A DNA stretch of 64,000 bases from contig NC_020126.1 of NCBI RefSeq assembly GCF_000331735.1, positions 4,464,001 through 4,528,000 on the forward strand, in the 5' to 3' direction. Under the pieces are notes generated by a model. That model had not been told where the DNA came from. It searched no databases and saw nothing but the letters and a program-made list of their open reading frames with translations. Source of the DNA: Myxococcus stipitatus DSM 14675. Lineage in GTDB: Bacteria; Myxococcota; Myxococcia; Myxococcales; Myxococcaceae. The translations under genes and the position numbers were made by a program. Each line of letters begins with the position of its first letter. The first letter of the stretch is position 1. This document shows, in pieces, positions 17,716 through 26,147 of this stretch.

Positions 17716-20700
17716 TCAGTGGGGACCGGCCTCCGGCGGGTCGGCGTGGTGGGGCGCGCTCTCCCAGCGAATCCACCCCAGGTCCCTGACGAAGAGCGTG
17801 TAGAGGACCGGGACGAGCAGCAACGTCAGCACGGTGGCCGCGGTGAGGCCGCCAATCTGGGCATAGCACAAGGGCTGCCACAGGGGCCCGCCGTGCAGCG
17901 CCAGGGGAATGAGTCCCAGCACCGTGGCGGCCACCGTCACCAGCACGGGCCGGAGGCGATGCACGCCCGCGTCGATGAGCGACTCCCGCAGCGACTCTCC
18001 TCGCTCGTGTGCCTCTTCGATGTAGTCGAAGAGGACGATGATGTGGCTGACGATGACGCCCATCAGGCTGATGATGCCCAGGAAGGCCATGAAGCTGAAC
18101 GGCGCGCCCATGATGACCAGGGACACCATCGCCGCCACGGCGCCGAAGGGCAGCGTCGCGAAGACGACCAGCGGCTTGATGGCGTTCTTGAACTGGATGG
18201 TGAGCATCACGTAGATGGCGGCGATGAGCAGGCCCAGCACGATGACCATGCTGCCGAAGGTCTTCTTCTGCTCCTCGGCCTCGCCGCCAATCTCCAACGT
18301 GTAGCCGATGGGCAGGCTGCGCTGGAGCGCGTCGAGCCCCGGGCGGGCCTCCTTCAGGATTTCCGAGGGGAGCACGCCGTGCTGCGGGAAGGTGGCGACG
18401 GTGATGGTCCGGAATTGGCCTCGGCGGCGGATCTTCTCCGTCTGCAGTGAATAGGTGACGTGGGAGACCTGGCGCAGGGGGACCTTCTGCGGACCGCTCT
18501 GCGAGCTGATGTAGAGGTTCTCGATGTCGCCCAGCCGCGCGCGCTCCTCGGCGCGCAGCCTCGCGACGATGTCGATTTGATGAATCCCCTCGCGCAGCTG
18601 TCCCACCGTCATGCCGTTCATCGCCGCGGCGGACGAGAGTGCCACATCCAGGTTGGTGACGCCCGCGAGGTTGGCCCGGTCCGGGTCCACCTCCAGCTTC
18701 ACGGAGAACGTGTCGCTGCCCCAGTCGTCGCGGGTGCGAGCCGTGCCAGGGAGCGAGCGGAAGAGCGCCTTGGCGCGCTCGGCGATGGCGCGCAGCTGCG
18801 TGATGTCCTCGCCGGAGACGCGGATGGACACGGGGATGCCCACGGGCTTGCCCGTCTCCAGCTCGCGCACGTCGATGCGCGCACCCGCGATGCCTCGCGA
18901 CAGCGCATCCTGGAACAGCGGCACGAGCATCCGCGTGTCCTCCTTGTCGCGGACCTGGACGACGAGCTGGGCGTAGTTGAGCTGCTGGAGCTCGGGTGCG
19001 ACGGAGAACCAGAAGCGCGGGCCTCCTCCGCCGATGAACTCCGTCACCGACTCGAGCACGCGCCGAGGCTTGTCGTCGTCGCCGGGGTGCTCCTGCCCGT
19101 ACTTCTCGGAGACGGCCTGGAGGATGCGAGTCGCCTCGCGAGCGGTGTCCCGTGTCGCGGTGAGCGTGGCGTCCTCGGGGAGCCAGACGTCCACATAGGA
19201 CAGGTAGGAGAGGTCCTTGGGGAAGAAGGCGGAGCGGATGCGGGTCCCGACGAAGGCGCCGAGGACGAGGAGCGCCGTGGCGATGCCGACGACGAGGAAC
19301 CGATGGTCGATGGCCCAGCCCACCACCTGTTGATAGTGCCGGGAGAAGCTCCGCGAGGAGGGGCTCTTCTCCTCGGTGGGCGCGCGCAGGAGGGTGGAGC
19401 CCAGCAAGGGGATGAACGTCATCGACACGATGCGCGAGGCGACCAGCGACAAGGTGAGGACGATGGGCAGCGTGCGGATGAAGCGGCCGGTGTCGCCGGG
19501 GAGCGAGAGGAAGGGCAGGTAGGCCGCGATGTTGGTGAGGGTGGCGAAGAGGATGGCGGTGGCCAGCTTCGTCGGGCCGAGCCACGCGGCGATGCGCGGC
19601 TTCCATCCCATGGACAGCGAGTGCTTGATGGCGTCGCTGGCGACCACCGGGTCATCCACCAACAGGCCCAGCGCGATGATGAGCGAGGCGATGGAGATCT
19701 GCTGGATGTCCACGCCGAACACGTGCATCAGCCCGAAGGTCATCGCCAGGGTGATGGGGATGGACAGGGCCAGCAGCAGCGCGGTGCGCCACTCCCAGAA
19801 GCCGATGAGCGCCACGAGGACCACCAGGATGATGGCCTCGTACAGCGACGACATGAACAGCGCGACGTTCTCCTTCACCTGGAGCGGCTGGTCCGACGTG
19901 CGGCGGATGACGAGGTCCTCGGGGAGGAGCCGCTCGACGTGGGCGAGCTCCGCGCTCACCACCTCTCCGAAGTGGTCGATCTGCTCCCCGGGCCGCATGT
20001 TGATGGCCAGGGTGATGGCGCGGCTGCGGACGAAGTTCCCTTGCGCGTCCCTCGCGTCCAGGTAGTTCAGGAAGCGGGGCGGGCTCTGATAGTCGCGCCG
20101 GATGTCCACCAGGTCTCGCAGGTAGACGGGGGTGCCCGCGCTGCTCCGGATGGCGATGATGTCATTCAGTTGCGTCTCGCTCGACAGCTCCCCCGACGGG
20201 TCGATGGTGATGCTCTTCCCGCCGATTTCGAGGATGCCGCCCGGCGCGGTGATGTTGCGCGCGGAGATGACGTTGGCGAGCCCCGACGCCTGGATGCCAT
20301 AGGAGGCGAGGCGCTCCTGCGAGTACTCGAGGAAGATCTTCTCCGGGAGGACACCGGCGCGGGTGACCTTGGAGACGACGGGGAGGCGCTGGAGGTGGCG
20401 CTGAATCGTGTCGGTGAAGTCGTCGAGCTGCCGGTGGGTGTAGCGGTCTCCCGCGTGCAGCGTCAGGCGCGCGAGGGTCTCCTGGGGGGCTCGGACGACG
20501 ATGGGGCGCCAGACGTCTGGGTGGAGCTCGGAGATGCTCAGGTGGTCCTGGGCGAAGATGCGCAGGTGCTCCAGCAGGGCCTCGTCCTGGAGCTTCGTCT
20601 CCATGTCCACGCCGATGAAGCCGGGGCTCTGGATGAAGCGTGCGTCGCTCGTGTCCGGGAGCGTGTCGAAGAACTGGCGGGCCTGGTCTCCCAGCCGCTG

Positions 20701-21366
20701 CATGGACGTCGCGTTGATGGAGGGCGGGAAGCTCACGACGACGGTGGCGCGCGGGCCGGGTGTCCTGGCGGCGGCGCGCACGTCCTGGATGGCGCGGGCG
20801 ATGGCGCGCGAGCGCAGCTCCAGCTCGACGCCGTTGGCCTGGGGGCTCGCCACCGTGAGCATCAGCGTGGCGGTGTCGCCGAAGTCCTTGAGGAAGTTCA
20901 CCGGGCCCGCGCCGCTGGGAAGGTCTCGAATCGTGTCGAGCCGCCCCTGGATGTCGTCGAACTCCTTGGCCCGGTCCGCCACGTCCTCCTTCAGCGTGAC
21001 GTAGACGACGGACAGGCTGGTGCGGCTGATGGATTCGATCTTCTCGACGCTCGCGTTCTCGGAGATCTTCTGCTCGATGCGGCGGGTGACGAGCTGTTCG
21101 ATCTTCTCCGCCTCCGCGCCGGGCCAGAGGCAGGTGGCCACCGCGACCCGCACGGCGATGACCGGGTCCTTCGCCTTGGGCATCTTGAGGTAGCCGTAGA
21201 TGCCCCACGCCAGGGTGAAGAAGAGGAACACCCAGGCGACCTGCCGCTTCTCCGTGAAGTAGCGCGCGGTGTTGTGCTTGGTGCGGACCAGCACCTCGTC
21301 CCGAGCGCGCTCCGCTTGCCGCGGGTCCGCGCGTGGCGAGCCCGACTCTCCGGTGGGCTCGCTCAA
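17716..21366 (-). CDS. RND-family efflux pump, inner-membrane permease
   Basis: This 1216-residue protein has the AcrB/CzcA-like layout: TM1 (about 43-60), a large periplasmic loop, a membrane block from about residue 505, a second periplasmic loop and a final membrane block ending near residue 1195. The proton-relay pair on the fourth helix is present as GLLVDDPVVASDA (D571, D572). It is longer than the usual 1030-1050 residues, with an N-terminal hydrophilic extension of about 40 residues and longer loops. It would export drugs, lipids or metals with the adaptor encoded upstream (4-base overlap, ATGA type). An outer-membrane TolC-like channel is not encoded here; the small barrel upstream is too short for one. 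Confidence 0.93.
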   Translation of the reverse strand: MSEPTGESGSPRADPRQAERARDEVLVRTKHNTARYFTEKRQVAWVFLFFTLAWGIYGYLKMPKAKDPVIAVRVAVATCLWPGAEAEKIEQLVTRRIEQKISENASVEKIESISRTSLSVVYVTLKEDVADRAKEFDDIQGRLDTIRDLPSGAGPVNFLKDFGDTATLMLTVASPQANGVELELRSRAIARAIQDVRAAARTPGPRATVVVSFPPSINATSMQRLGDQARQFFDTLPDTSDARFIQSPGFIGVDMETKLQDEALLEHLRIFAQDHLSISELHPDVWRPIVVRAPQETLARLTLHAGDRYTHRQLDDFTDTIQRHLQRLPVVSKVTRAGVLPEKIFLEYSQERLASYGIQASGLANVISARNITAPGGILEIGGKSITIDPSGELSSETQLNDIIAIRSSAGTPVYLRDLVDIRRDYQSPPRFLNYLDARDAQGNFVRSRAITLAINMRPGEQIDHFGEVVSAELAHVERLLPEDLVIRRTSDQPLQVKENVALFMSSLYEAIILVVLVALIGFWEWRTALLLALSIPITLAMTFGLMHVFGVDIQQISIASLIIALGLLVDDPVVASDAIKHSLSMGWKPRIAAWLGPTKLATAILFATLTNIAAYLPFLSLPGDTGRFIRTLPIVLTLSLVASRIVSMTFIPLLGSTLLRAPTEEKSPSSRSFSRHYQQVVGWAIDHRFLVVGIATALLVLGAFVGTRIRSAFFPKDLSYLSYVDVWLPEDATLTATRDTAREATRILQAVSEKYGQEHPGDDDKPRRVLESVTEFIGGGGPRFWFSVAPELQQLNYAQLVVQVRDKEDTRMLVPLFQDALSRGIAGARIDVRELETGKPVGIPVSIRVSGEDITQLRAIAERAKALFRSLPGTARTRDDWGSDTFSVKLEVDPDRANLAGVTNLDVALSSAAAMNGMTVGQLREGIHQIDIVARLRAEERARLGDIENLYISSQSGPQKVPLRQVSHVTYSLQTEKIRRRGQFRTITVATFPQHGVLPSEILKEARPGLDALQRSLPIGYTLEIGGEAEEQKKTFGSMVIVLGLLIAAIYVMLTIQFKNAIKPLVVFATLPFGAVAAMVSLVIMGAPFSFMAFLGIISLMGVIVSHIIVLFDYIEEAHERGESLRESLIDAGVHRLRPVLVTVAATVLGLIPLALHGGPLWQPLCYAQIGGLTAATVLTLLLVPVLYTLFVRDLGWIRWESAPHHADPPEAGPH

Positions 21367-22490
21367 GGAATCACCTCCACCGCCTCGCCATCCGAGAGGA
21401 GGCTGGCGCCCGTGACGATGATGCGCTCACCGGCCTTCAGTCCCTTCTTCACCGGGATGACGTTGCCCAGGTACTCGCCCAGCTCCACCTCGCGGGCCCG
21501 CGCAACGGCCTTGCCCTCCTGGTCCTCGAGGACGAAGACGGCGAAGGACTCGGGCTTGCCCGGTGCGCGGATGATGGAGGACAGCGGCACGAGCAGCTCC
21601 GGCGGGAGCTCCGCGCCTCCACCGCCGCGCAGCGACAGCGCGGCCACCATGCCGGGCTTGAGCCGTTGGTCGGTGTTGGGGATGGAGACCTCCACCGCGA
21701 AGACCCGGCTCTTCGGGTCGGCCGAAGGGGCGATGCGGGAGATGCGCCCCTGGAACTGCTGACCGGGAAACGCTTGGGTGATGACGGCCTGAGGTGCTCC
21801 CAATCGGACATTGGGGAGGAGGGTGTCCGGCACGCCGAACACCACCCGGACGCTCTGCGTCTCCGCGACGGAGAAGGCGACCGTGCCGGGCGCGGCGAGG
21901 ACACCGACCTCGATGGTGCGCTTGAGCACCACGCCCGTCAGGGGGGAGCGAAGCTGGGTGTCGTCGAGCGCGGTGCGGGCTTCCTCCACGCGGGCCCGAG
22001 CCACCGCGGCGGCCGCGGCGGCGCTGTCGCGTTGCGTGCGGGCCGCGTCGAGCTGCGCGGGCGTGGAGACCTCCGCGGCGACGAGCTTCGTCGTGCGCTC
22101 GAAGTTGATCCTCGCCTGCTCCTCGGCCGCGCGGGCCTGGGCGAGCGCGGCGCGGGCCTCGGTGAGCTTCTGGGAGTAGTCGGTGGTGCGCAGCGCCGCG
22201 AGCTCCGCGCCCTCGCGGACGGCGTCTCCTTCTTGGAGGAGGCGAGGGCGACCGTCGACGTCACGCACCTTGGCGATGGACTCCACATAGCCGCCGACCT
22301 TGAAGGCCACGTCCACGCGCGTGGCGGGCTGGATTTCGGCGGAGAAGCGGGCATCCGTCGGAGCACCGGCGCGGCCCACCGTGGCGATGCGCACCGCGGT
22401 GGCCTGCTCGGGAGGAGGAGCACTGCGTCCACACGCGAGCCCGACCAGGGCCCACGCCGACAAGGTGAGGGCCTTCAACGGCATCCGCAT
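21363..22490 (-). CDS. RND efflux periplasmic adaptor (membrane fusion protein)
   Basis: The 375-residue adaptor has a lipoprotein signal (LVGLAC, C20). The body shows the HlyD/AcrA pattern: a beta-barrel and lipoyl half (VDVAFKVGGYVESIAKV), a coiled-coil hairpin rich in Ala/Arg/Glu (about 120-185), a second lipoyl half (LRSPLTGVVLKRTIEVG) and C-terminal beta domains ending with GASLLSDGEAVEVIP. It links the RND permease to an outer-membrane channel. The ATG is at 22490; its stop overlaps the permease start by 4 bases, so the two subunits are translationally coupled. A 166-base gap with a strong inverted repeat separates it from the barrel gene upstream. Confidence 0.93.
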   Translation of the reverse strand: MRMPLKALTLSAWALVGLACGRSAPPPEQATAVRIATVGRAGAPTDARFSAEIQPATRVDVAFKVGGYVESIAKVRDVDGRPRLLQEGDAVREGAELAALRTTDYSQKLTEARAALAQARAAEEQARINFERTTKLVAAEVSTPAQLDAARTQRDSAAAAAAVARARVEEARTALDDTQLRSPLTGVVLKRTIEVGVLAAPGTVAFSVAETQSVRVVFGVPDTLLPNVRLGAPQAVITQAFPGQQFQGRISRIAPSADPKSRVFAVEVSIPNTDQRLKPGMVAALSLRGGGGAELPPELLVPLSSIIRAPGKPESFAVFVLEDQEGKAVARAREVELGEYLGNVIPVKKGLKAGERIIVTGASLLSDGEAVEVIP

Positions 22491-22566
22491 GACACTGGCT
22501 CCCGCTCCCAGACATCGCGCTGCATGAAGGACGGCGTGTGGAAGAAGACCGCCGTCGCGGCAGAAA

Positions 22567-22615
22567 GCTCACCACGGTGGAAGGAGGTCTCGGGGGTGGG
22601 GACAGCGTGGTGAGC
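22567..22615 (-). terminator. 10-base inverted repeat between barrel and adaptor genes
   Basis: GCTCACCACG (22567-22576) and CGTGGTGAGC (22606-22615) are perfect 10-base arms with a 29-base loop in the gap between the outer-membrane barrel gene and the efflux adaptor gene. It may attenuate read-through between them or act as an operator for the efflux genes. There is no T-run. Confidence 0.4.
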
Positions 22616-22656
22616 GAGACCTGTCACGCGCTCGACAGGGAACGACAGCCGGATGC

Positions 22657-23292
22657 TCAAAGGACGACGAGCAGGGCCAGCGACGCCGTCGGATAGACCT
22701 GCCGCAGCGTCATCTCTCCGCCCGTCACTTTCAGGTGGCGGACATCCGTGAACGTGAAGCCCGGTCCGCCGCGCGCCGTGAGGCCGACACGCCCGGCGCC
22801 AGGCCGGAACATCACCCCCACGGCTGGCTCCAGGAACGCCGCCGTGCTCGCGCCCTGGTAGGGGCCCTTGTCGGAGCGGGCGACGAACTCCTCGAAGCCC
22901 GCCGTCAGCCCCACGAAGGGCCGCAGCGTGCCCTGGAACAGCGTGGCCACCGTGTACCGCGCGTCCGCGCCCACCGCGTAGTTGAGCTTGGCCTCACCCA
23001 GGTCCGCGCCCTCGAAGCGCGTCCGCACGCCCACCGAGTTGCCCCACTGTCCCGCGCGCGCCATCAACCCGAACGAGAACGGGCCGTCGAACGTGGGGGA
23101 GATGTCCAGGCGGACGCCGTACATGGACGCGTCCAGCGCGGGCGGGGAGATCTCCAACAGCACCGCGCCTCGCCGCTCGCGCTCCTGCGGCGGAATCCGC
23201 TCCCCCGCGGCGTCATCCGCCAGCGCGGGCACCCCCGCCAACACGCCCGCCACCAGGACTCCCTTCAGCATGCCCTTCGTCCGCGTCTTCAT
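22657..23292 (-). CDS. small outer-membrane beta-barrel protein
   Basis: The 211-residue precursor starts at ATG 23292 after GGAGGA. A signal peptide (MKTRTKGMLKGVLVAGVLAG, cut near ALADD) precedes a Gly/aromatic-rich alternating pattern with repeated barrel-strand phrases such as FSFGLMARAGQWG, YAVGADARYTV, PFVGLTAGFEEF and VGLTARGGPGFTF. About eight strands fit an OmpA/OmpW-sized barrel. It does not resemble a TolC channel. The two palindromes at 23306-23342 sit directly before its ribosome binding site, so the divergent TetR protein probably represses it. The efflux adaptor and pump genes lie downstream on the same strand. Confidence 0.78.
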   Translation of the reverse strand: MKTRTKGMLKGVLVAGVLAGVPALADDAAGERIPPQERERRGAVLLEISPPALDASMYGVRLDISPTFDGPFSFGLMARAGQWGNSVGVRTRFEGADLGEAKLNYAVGADARYTVATLFQGTLRPFVGLTAGFEEFVARSDKGPYQGASTAAFLEPAVGVMFRPGAGRVGLTARGGPGFTFTDVRHLKVTGGEMTLRQVYPTASLALLVVL

Positions 23293-23305
23293 TGTGTCCT
23301 CCGGT

Positions 23306-23342
23306 TTAGTCGGTCGACTAATTTAGTTACACGACTAACTAA
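23306..23342. promoter_or_regulatory. paired palindromic operators for the TetR regulator
   Basis: Two inverted repeats lie side by side: TTAGTCG-GT-CGACTAA (23306-23321) and TTAGTTA-CACGAC-TAACTAA (23323-23342). They share the TTAGT/ACTAA core, are A+T-rich in a 70% GC region, and abut the ribosome binding site of the barrel gene, with the TetR gene starting 86 bases the other way. The layout is typical of TetR autoregulation plus repression of a divergent target. Confidence 0.75.
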
Positions 23343-23427
23343 GGCGGGGCTCGGGTGATGTCAAGGCGACCGGGCAGCCGGCTGTGGCACCCTTGCAGGT
23401 GGGAGTTGTGCGTCCTAAGGGAGACAG

Positions 23428-24162
23428 ATGGCTCGACCACGCAGTGGCAAGACCTCATCCAACCCAGCGCCGGAGGTGGCGGGGGAGTCGGATGCCCGAG
23501 CGCGGCTCATCGCGGCGAGCTACCGCGTGCTGGCCGAGCGGGGCTACGACGCGACGACGGTGAAGGAGGTCGCGCGGGTCGCTGGGGTGAACCAGGGGTT
23601 GGTCCACTACTACTTCGGCAGCAAGGACGCGCTGCTGTTGGCGGTGACACGCGAGCACAGCCAGCAGTACGTGGCGGAGCTGCGGCGGCTGCGGGAGGAG
23701 ACGCCCTTGGAGCAGCTGGCGGACGCGAGCTTCGCCTGGGGAGAGCGCCACCTGCGCTCCGCTCCGGAGCAGTTCCGGCTGCGCTACGAACTGTTCGCGT
23801 TGGGACTTCGCAACGCGGAGCTCACGGCCGCGGTCGGGGAGCTCCAGGCGCAGGGGGACTCGGAGGTGGCCCGCGTGGTGGCGCGCTACCGGGGCGGCGA
23901 GGACGTGGCGCCGGAGCCCATCGACCAACACTATGCCTCCATCATCAAGGCCTGTTTCGACGGGCTCGCGCTTCAGTCGTTGCTGGACCCCGCGTTCGAT
24001 GCGACACCTGTGTATGCACTGTTGAAGCAGATGGTGTTGAAGAGCATGGACGGGCCCGGGGGGGCGAAGAGCCCCCCGCGCCGGGCTTCTTCCTCTCGGG
24101 GGCAGGCGCGACGGGGGGGGCCAAGGAACCGGCCCCGGCGTCGTGTGCGTCCAACTCGGTGA
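23428..24162 (+). CDS. TetR/AcrR-family transcriptional regulator
   Basis: The 244-residue protein starts at ATG 23428 after GGGAGA. The TetR helix-turn-helix occupies about residues 25-75 (RARLIAASYRVLAERGYD, then GVNQGLVHYYFGSKDALL), followed by an all-helical ligand-binding domain to about residue 208. It probably represses the divergent barrel and efflux genes through the two operators between them and responds to a pump substrate. The last 36 residues (Arg/Pro/Gly/Ser, very basic) are unlike the family and are encoded across a strong hairpin containing a G7 run. A frameshift or loss of the original stop is possible, so the true end may be near 24050. Confidence 0.9.
   Translation: MARPRSGKTSSNPAPEVAGESDARARLIAASYRVLAERGYDATTVKEVARVAGVNQGLVHYYFGSKDALLLAVTREHSQQYVAELRRLREETPLEQLADASFAWGERHLRSAPEQFRLRYELFALGLRNAELTAAVGELQAQGDSEVARVVARYRGGEDVAPEPIDQHYASIIKACFDGLALQSLLDPAFDATPVYALLKQMVLKSMDGPGGAKSPPRRASSSRGQARRGGPRNRPRRRVRPTR
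24054..24086 (+). terminator. terminator-like hairpin inside the 3' end of the TetR gene
   Basis: An inner stem GGGGGGC (24059-24065), GAAGA loop, GCCCCCC (24071-24077) is flanked by an outer stem GCCCGG (24054-24059) with CCGGGC (24081-24086) and followed by TTCTTCC. Such a structure is expected after a stop codon, yet the TetR frame reads through it. Confidence 0.6.
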
Positions 24163-24357
24163 GGGTGACGATTGGGGACGCGGTGCGAGGAACCGATGGC
24201 ACCCGCGTTATTGACGTTGAATCGTGGCGTGTATTGCCGGGGCGGCGAATCAACTGGATGCTTTCTATCTCACGTTTAGGGTGATTCATGGAGACAGAGA
24301 CGTCGAGTCAGTTGGGGCAGGCGCGATAGAAGCGCCGAACCGGGCGGAGGACGAGAC

Positions 24358-25557
24358 ATGCCAGGAGCCACAGGCGGTCAGAGCGTGGGGGGCGCGCGCA
24401 TGGGGACGGATACCGACGGCGCATTGCGGGCGGTGCGGTCGCTGGTGGAGCTGGACGAGACGGAAGAAGCGGCTCAGCTCTACGAAGAATTGGGGGACTC
24501 TCAGCGCGAGCGGCTGAGAAAGCAGGCGGCGCAGCGTCCGCCGAAGGAGCGGCGTGGGCTGGTGGAGGTGCTGCGCCGAGCGCGCGACTTCCTGGGCGCC
24601 GCGCGGCTGATGGATGGAAGCGGTGATGATGCCGCGGCCGCGGACCTGTATGCCCAGAGTGGCCAGTACCTGGAGGCCGCGGAGGCGTGGCTGCGCGCGG
24701 GTGACTCCGTGCGCGCGGCGGCGTTCTTCGAGCGGGGCGGGGCCTTGGAGCGCGCGCTGGAGGTGTACCGCGGCCTGGGCGCGCGCGAGTCGATGGCGCA
24801 GTGCCTGGTCCGGCTCAAGCGTCCCTTCGACGCGGCCGACCTCTACCGGGAGCTGGGCCAGCCGCACGCCGAAGTGGAGGTGCTGGGCAGCGTGACGTCC
24901 GAGGACCCGCGCTACATCGAAGCGGTGCTGCGCATGTGCCGCCTGCTGGACGTCGAGGGCTTCACGCACCGGGCGCTCGCGGTGCTGGTGGACTCGTTGA
25001 CCAGCTCCGATGCGGCGCGCGCCGAGCCGGCGATGGTCACGGAGCGCGCCCGGCTGCTGCGCCGCATGGGGATGAACGCGGAGGCGGAGGCGGTGCTGGG
25101 CCGCCGCAACGTGCCCAGCGCGAAGCCCGTGGCCAACGGATATCGGTTCCTCAAGGCCATCCCCATCTTCAGCGAGCTGTCGCTGGAGGACATGAAGGAC
25201 CTCTACCGTCAGGCGCGGCAGGTCGTGCTCGCGCAGGGCTCGGTGGTGCTGGGCAAGGGCGAGCCGGCCGTGGGCCTGCTGGTGCTCATGGAGGGGACGG
25301 TGGATGTCTTCAGTGGACCGGAGCCGGATGCCCGTCGCCTCAACTCACTGGGGCCCGGCGCCTATCTCGGGGAGATCTCCCTGGTGCAGGACGCCCCCGT
25401 GTCCGCCCACGTGCGAGCACGGACGGCCGTGCGCGCGCTGCGCATCAGCCGTACCGCCTTCGAGCACTACCTGGACACCCATGAGGCGGCGGCGCTGCGC
25501 ATCTACCGGCTCTTCACCCAGAACCTCGCGGAGCGGGTGCGTGCCTTGAGTGCGTGA
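24358..25557 (+). CDS. helical-repeat protein with C-terminal cyclic-nucleotide-binding domain
   Basis: The start at ATG 24358 follows GCGGAGGACGAG, giving 399 residues; ATG 24400 is an alternative. Residues about 20-250 are a regular series of short helical hairpins with TPR-like phrases (EEAAQLYEELGD, AAAADLYAQSGQYLEAAEAW, AAAFFERGGALERALEVY), a protein-interaction scaffold. Residues about 265-395 form a CNB (Crp/PKA-type) domain: GLLVLMEGTVDVF, then LGPGAYLGEISLVQDAPVSA, where Gly-Glu and the Arg/Ser region contact the ribose phosphate. There is no DNA-binding domain, so it is not a CRP-like regulator. It is probably an adaptor responding to cAMP or cGMP. A convergent lipoprotein gene begins 9 bases past its stop. 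Confidence 0.85.
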   Translation: MPGATGGQSVGGARMGTDTDGALRAVRSLVELDETEEAAQLYEELGDSQRERLRKQAAQRPPKERRGLVEVLRRARDFLGAARLMDGSGDDAAAADLYAQSGQYLEAAEAWLRAGDSVRAAAFFERGGALERALEVYRGLGARESMAQCLVRLKRPFDAADLYRELGQPHAEVEVLGSVTSEDPRYIEAVLRMCRLLDVEGFTHRALAVLVDSLTSSDAARAEPAMVTERARLLRRMGMNAEAEAVLGRRNVPSAKPVANGYRFLKAIPIFSELSLEDMKDLYRQARQVVLAQGSVVLGKGEPAVGLLVLMEGTVDVFSGPEPDARRLNSLGPGAYLGEISLVQDAPVSAHVRARTAVRALRISRTAFEHYLDTHEAAALRIYRLFTQNLAERVRALSA

Positions 25558-25566
25558 CAGCCCGCG

Positions 25567-25965
25567 TCACTTCCAGGTGCAGCCCTTGATCTTCCCGCAG
25601 AAGGTCGCGTTCGTCGCCTTGTCGCACTCCACGGCGAGGCCCATGCACATCCGGGACGCGTACGAGTAGGAGCACCCGGGCTGGCTGCTGCAGAAGATGC
25701 TCGAGTACACCGCGCAGAAGGTCGCCTTTCCGGTGCACTTGCCGCCCGTCTCGCTGGGCGCGGCGGCCTCCGGGGTGGCCGGCTTCGTCGCGTCGTCGCT
25801 GGGGGCCGCGGGTGGGGGGGCCGAGGGCTTCTTGGCCTTGCCGCCCTGGGGGTTCTGGGACGGGGCGGGGGTTGCCGGGCCTTCCGCGTTCGCGGGGGTA
25901 CAGGCGATCAACGCCGCGGTGGCGATTCCCAAGATGAGGCTCAGCCGCTGAGCGGGGCGAAGCAT
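25567..25965 (-). CDS. small Cys-rich lipoprotein
   Basis: The ATG at 25965 is preceded on the minus strand by AAAGGACG and gives 132 residues; the longer frame to 26109 lacks support. A signal peptide (MLRPAQRLSLILGIATAAL) ends in a lipobox, LIAC. A Pro/Ala/Lys-rich linker follows to about residue 75. The last 55 residues contain eight Cys, with a repeated ATFC phrase, suggesting four disulfide bonds in a compact exported domain of two related halves. No known family is recognised. It is transcribed divergently from the PEGA-domain kinase. Confidence 0.75.
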   Translation of the reverse strand: MLRPAQRLSLILGIATAALIACTPANAEGPATPAPSQNPQGGKAKKPSAPPPAAPSDDATKPATPEAAAPSETGGKCTGKATFCAVYSSIFCSSQPGCSYSYASRMCMGLAVECDKATNATFCGKIKGCTWK

Positions 25966-26108
25966 GTGGCGTCCTTTCGGCGCGGAGCCCGAGGGCGCCG
26001 CCGGAGTTGGAGCCCGGCAGTGTAGAGGAGTCGCCTGGGACATGGGGTGGAGTCGAACCCGCTGGCCCGGGTCACCCATGGGGGTGGGTCCTTTTCGCAC
26101 GACATGCA

Positions 26109-26137
26109 TCGACGGCGTGGGAGCAGCCGGGTAACAT
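26109..26137 (+). promoter_or_regulatory. candidate promoter close to the kinase start codon
   Basis: TCGACG (26109-26114) and TAACAT (26132-26137) are separated by 17 bases. Transcription would begin near 26144, four or so bases before ATG 26148. No Shine-Dalgarno sequence precedes that ATG, so a near-leaderless mRNA fits. Confidence 0.4.
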
Positions 26138-26147
26138 GCCTAGGTTC

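Noticed and set aside
18460-21762. An 1100-residue open frame on the plus strand opposite the RND pump
   Set aside because: It is Asp/Glu/His-rich low-complexity translation with no recognisable domain; the minus strand codes for clear RND and adaptor proteins.
22657-23292. The small barrel protein as the TolC-like channel of the RND pump
   Set aside because: At 211 residues it lacks the long helical hairpins and repeated structure of TolC, which has about 450 residues.
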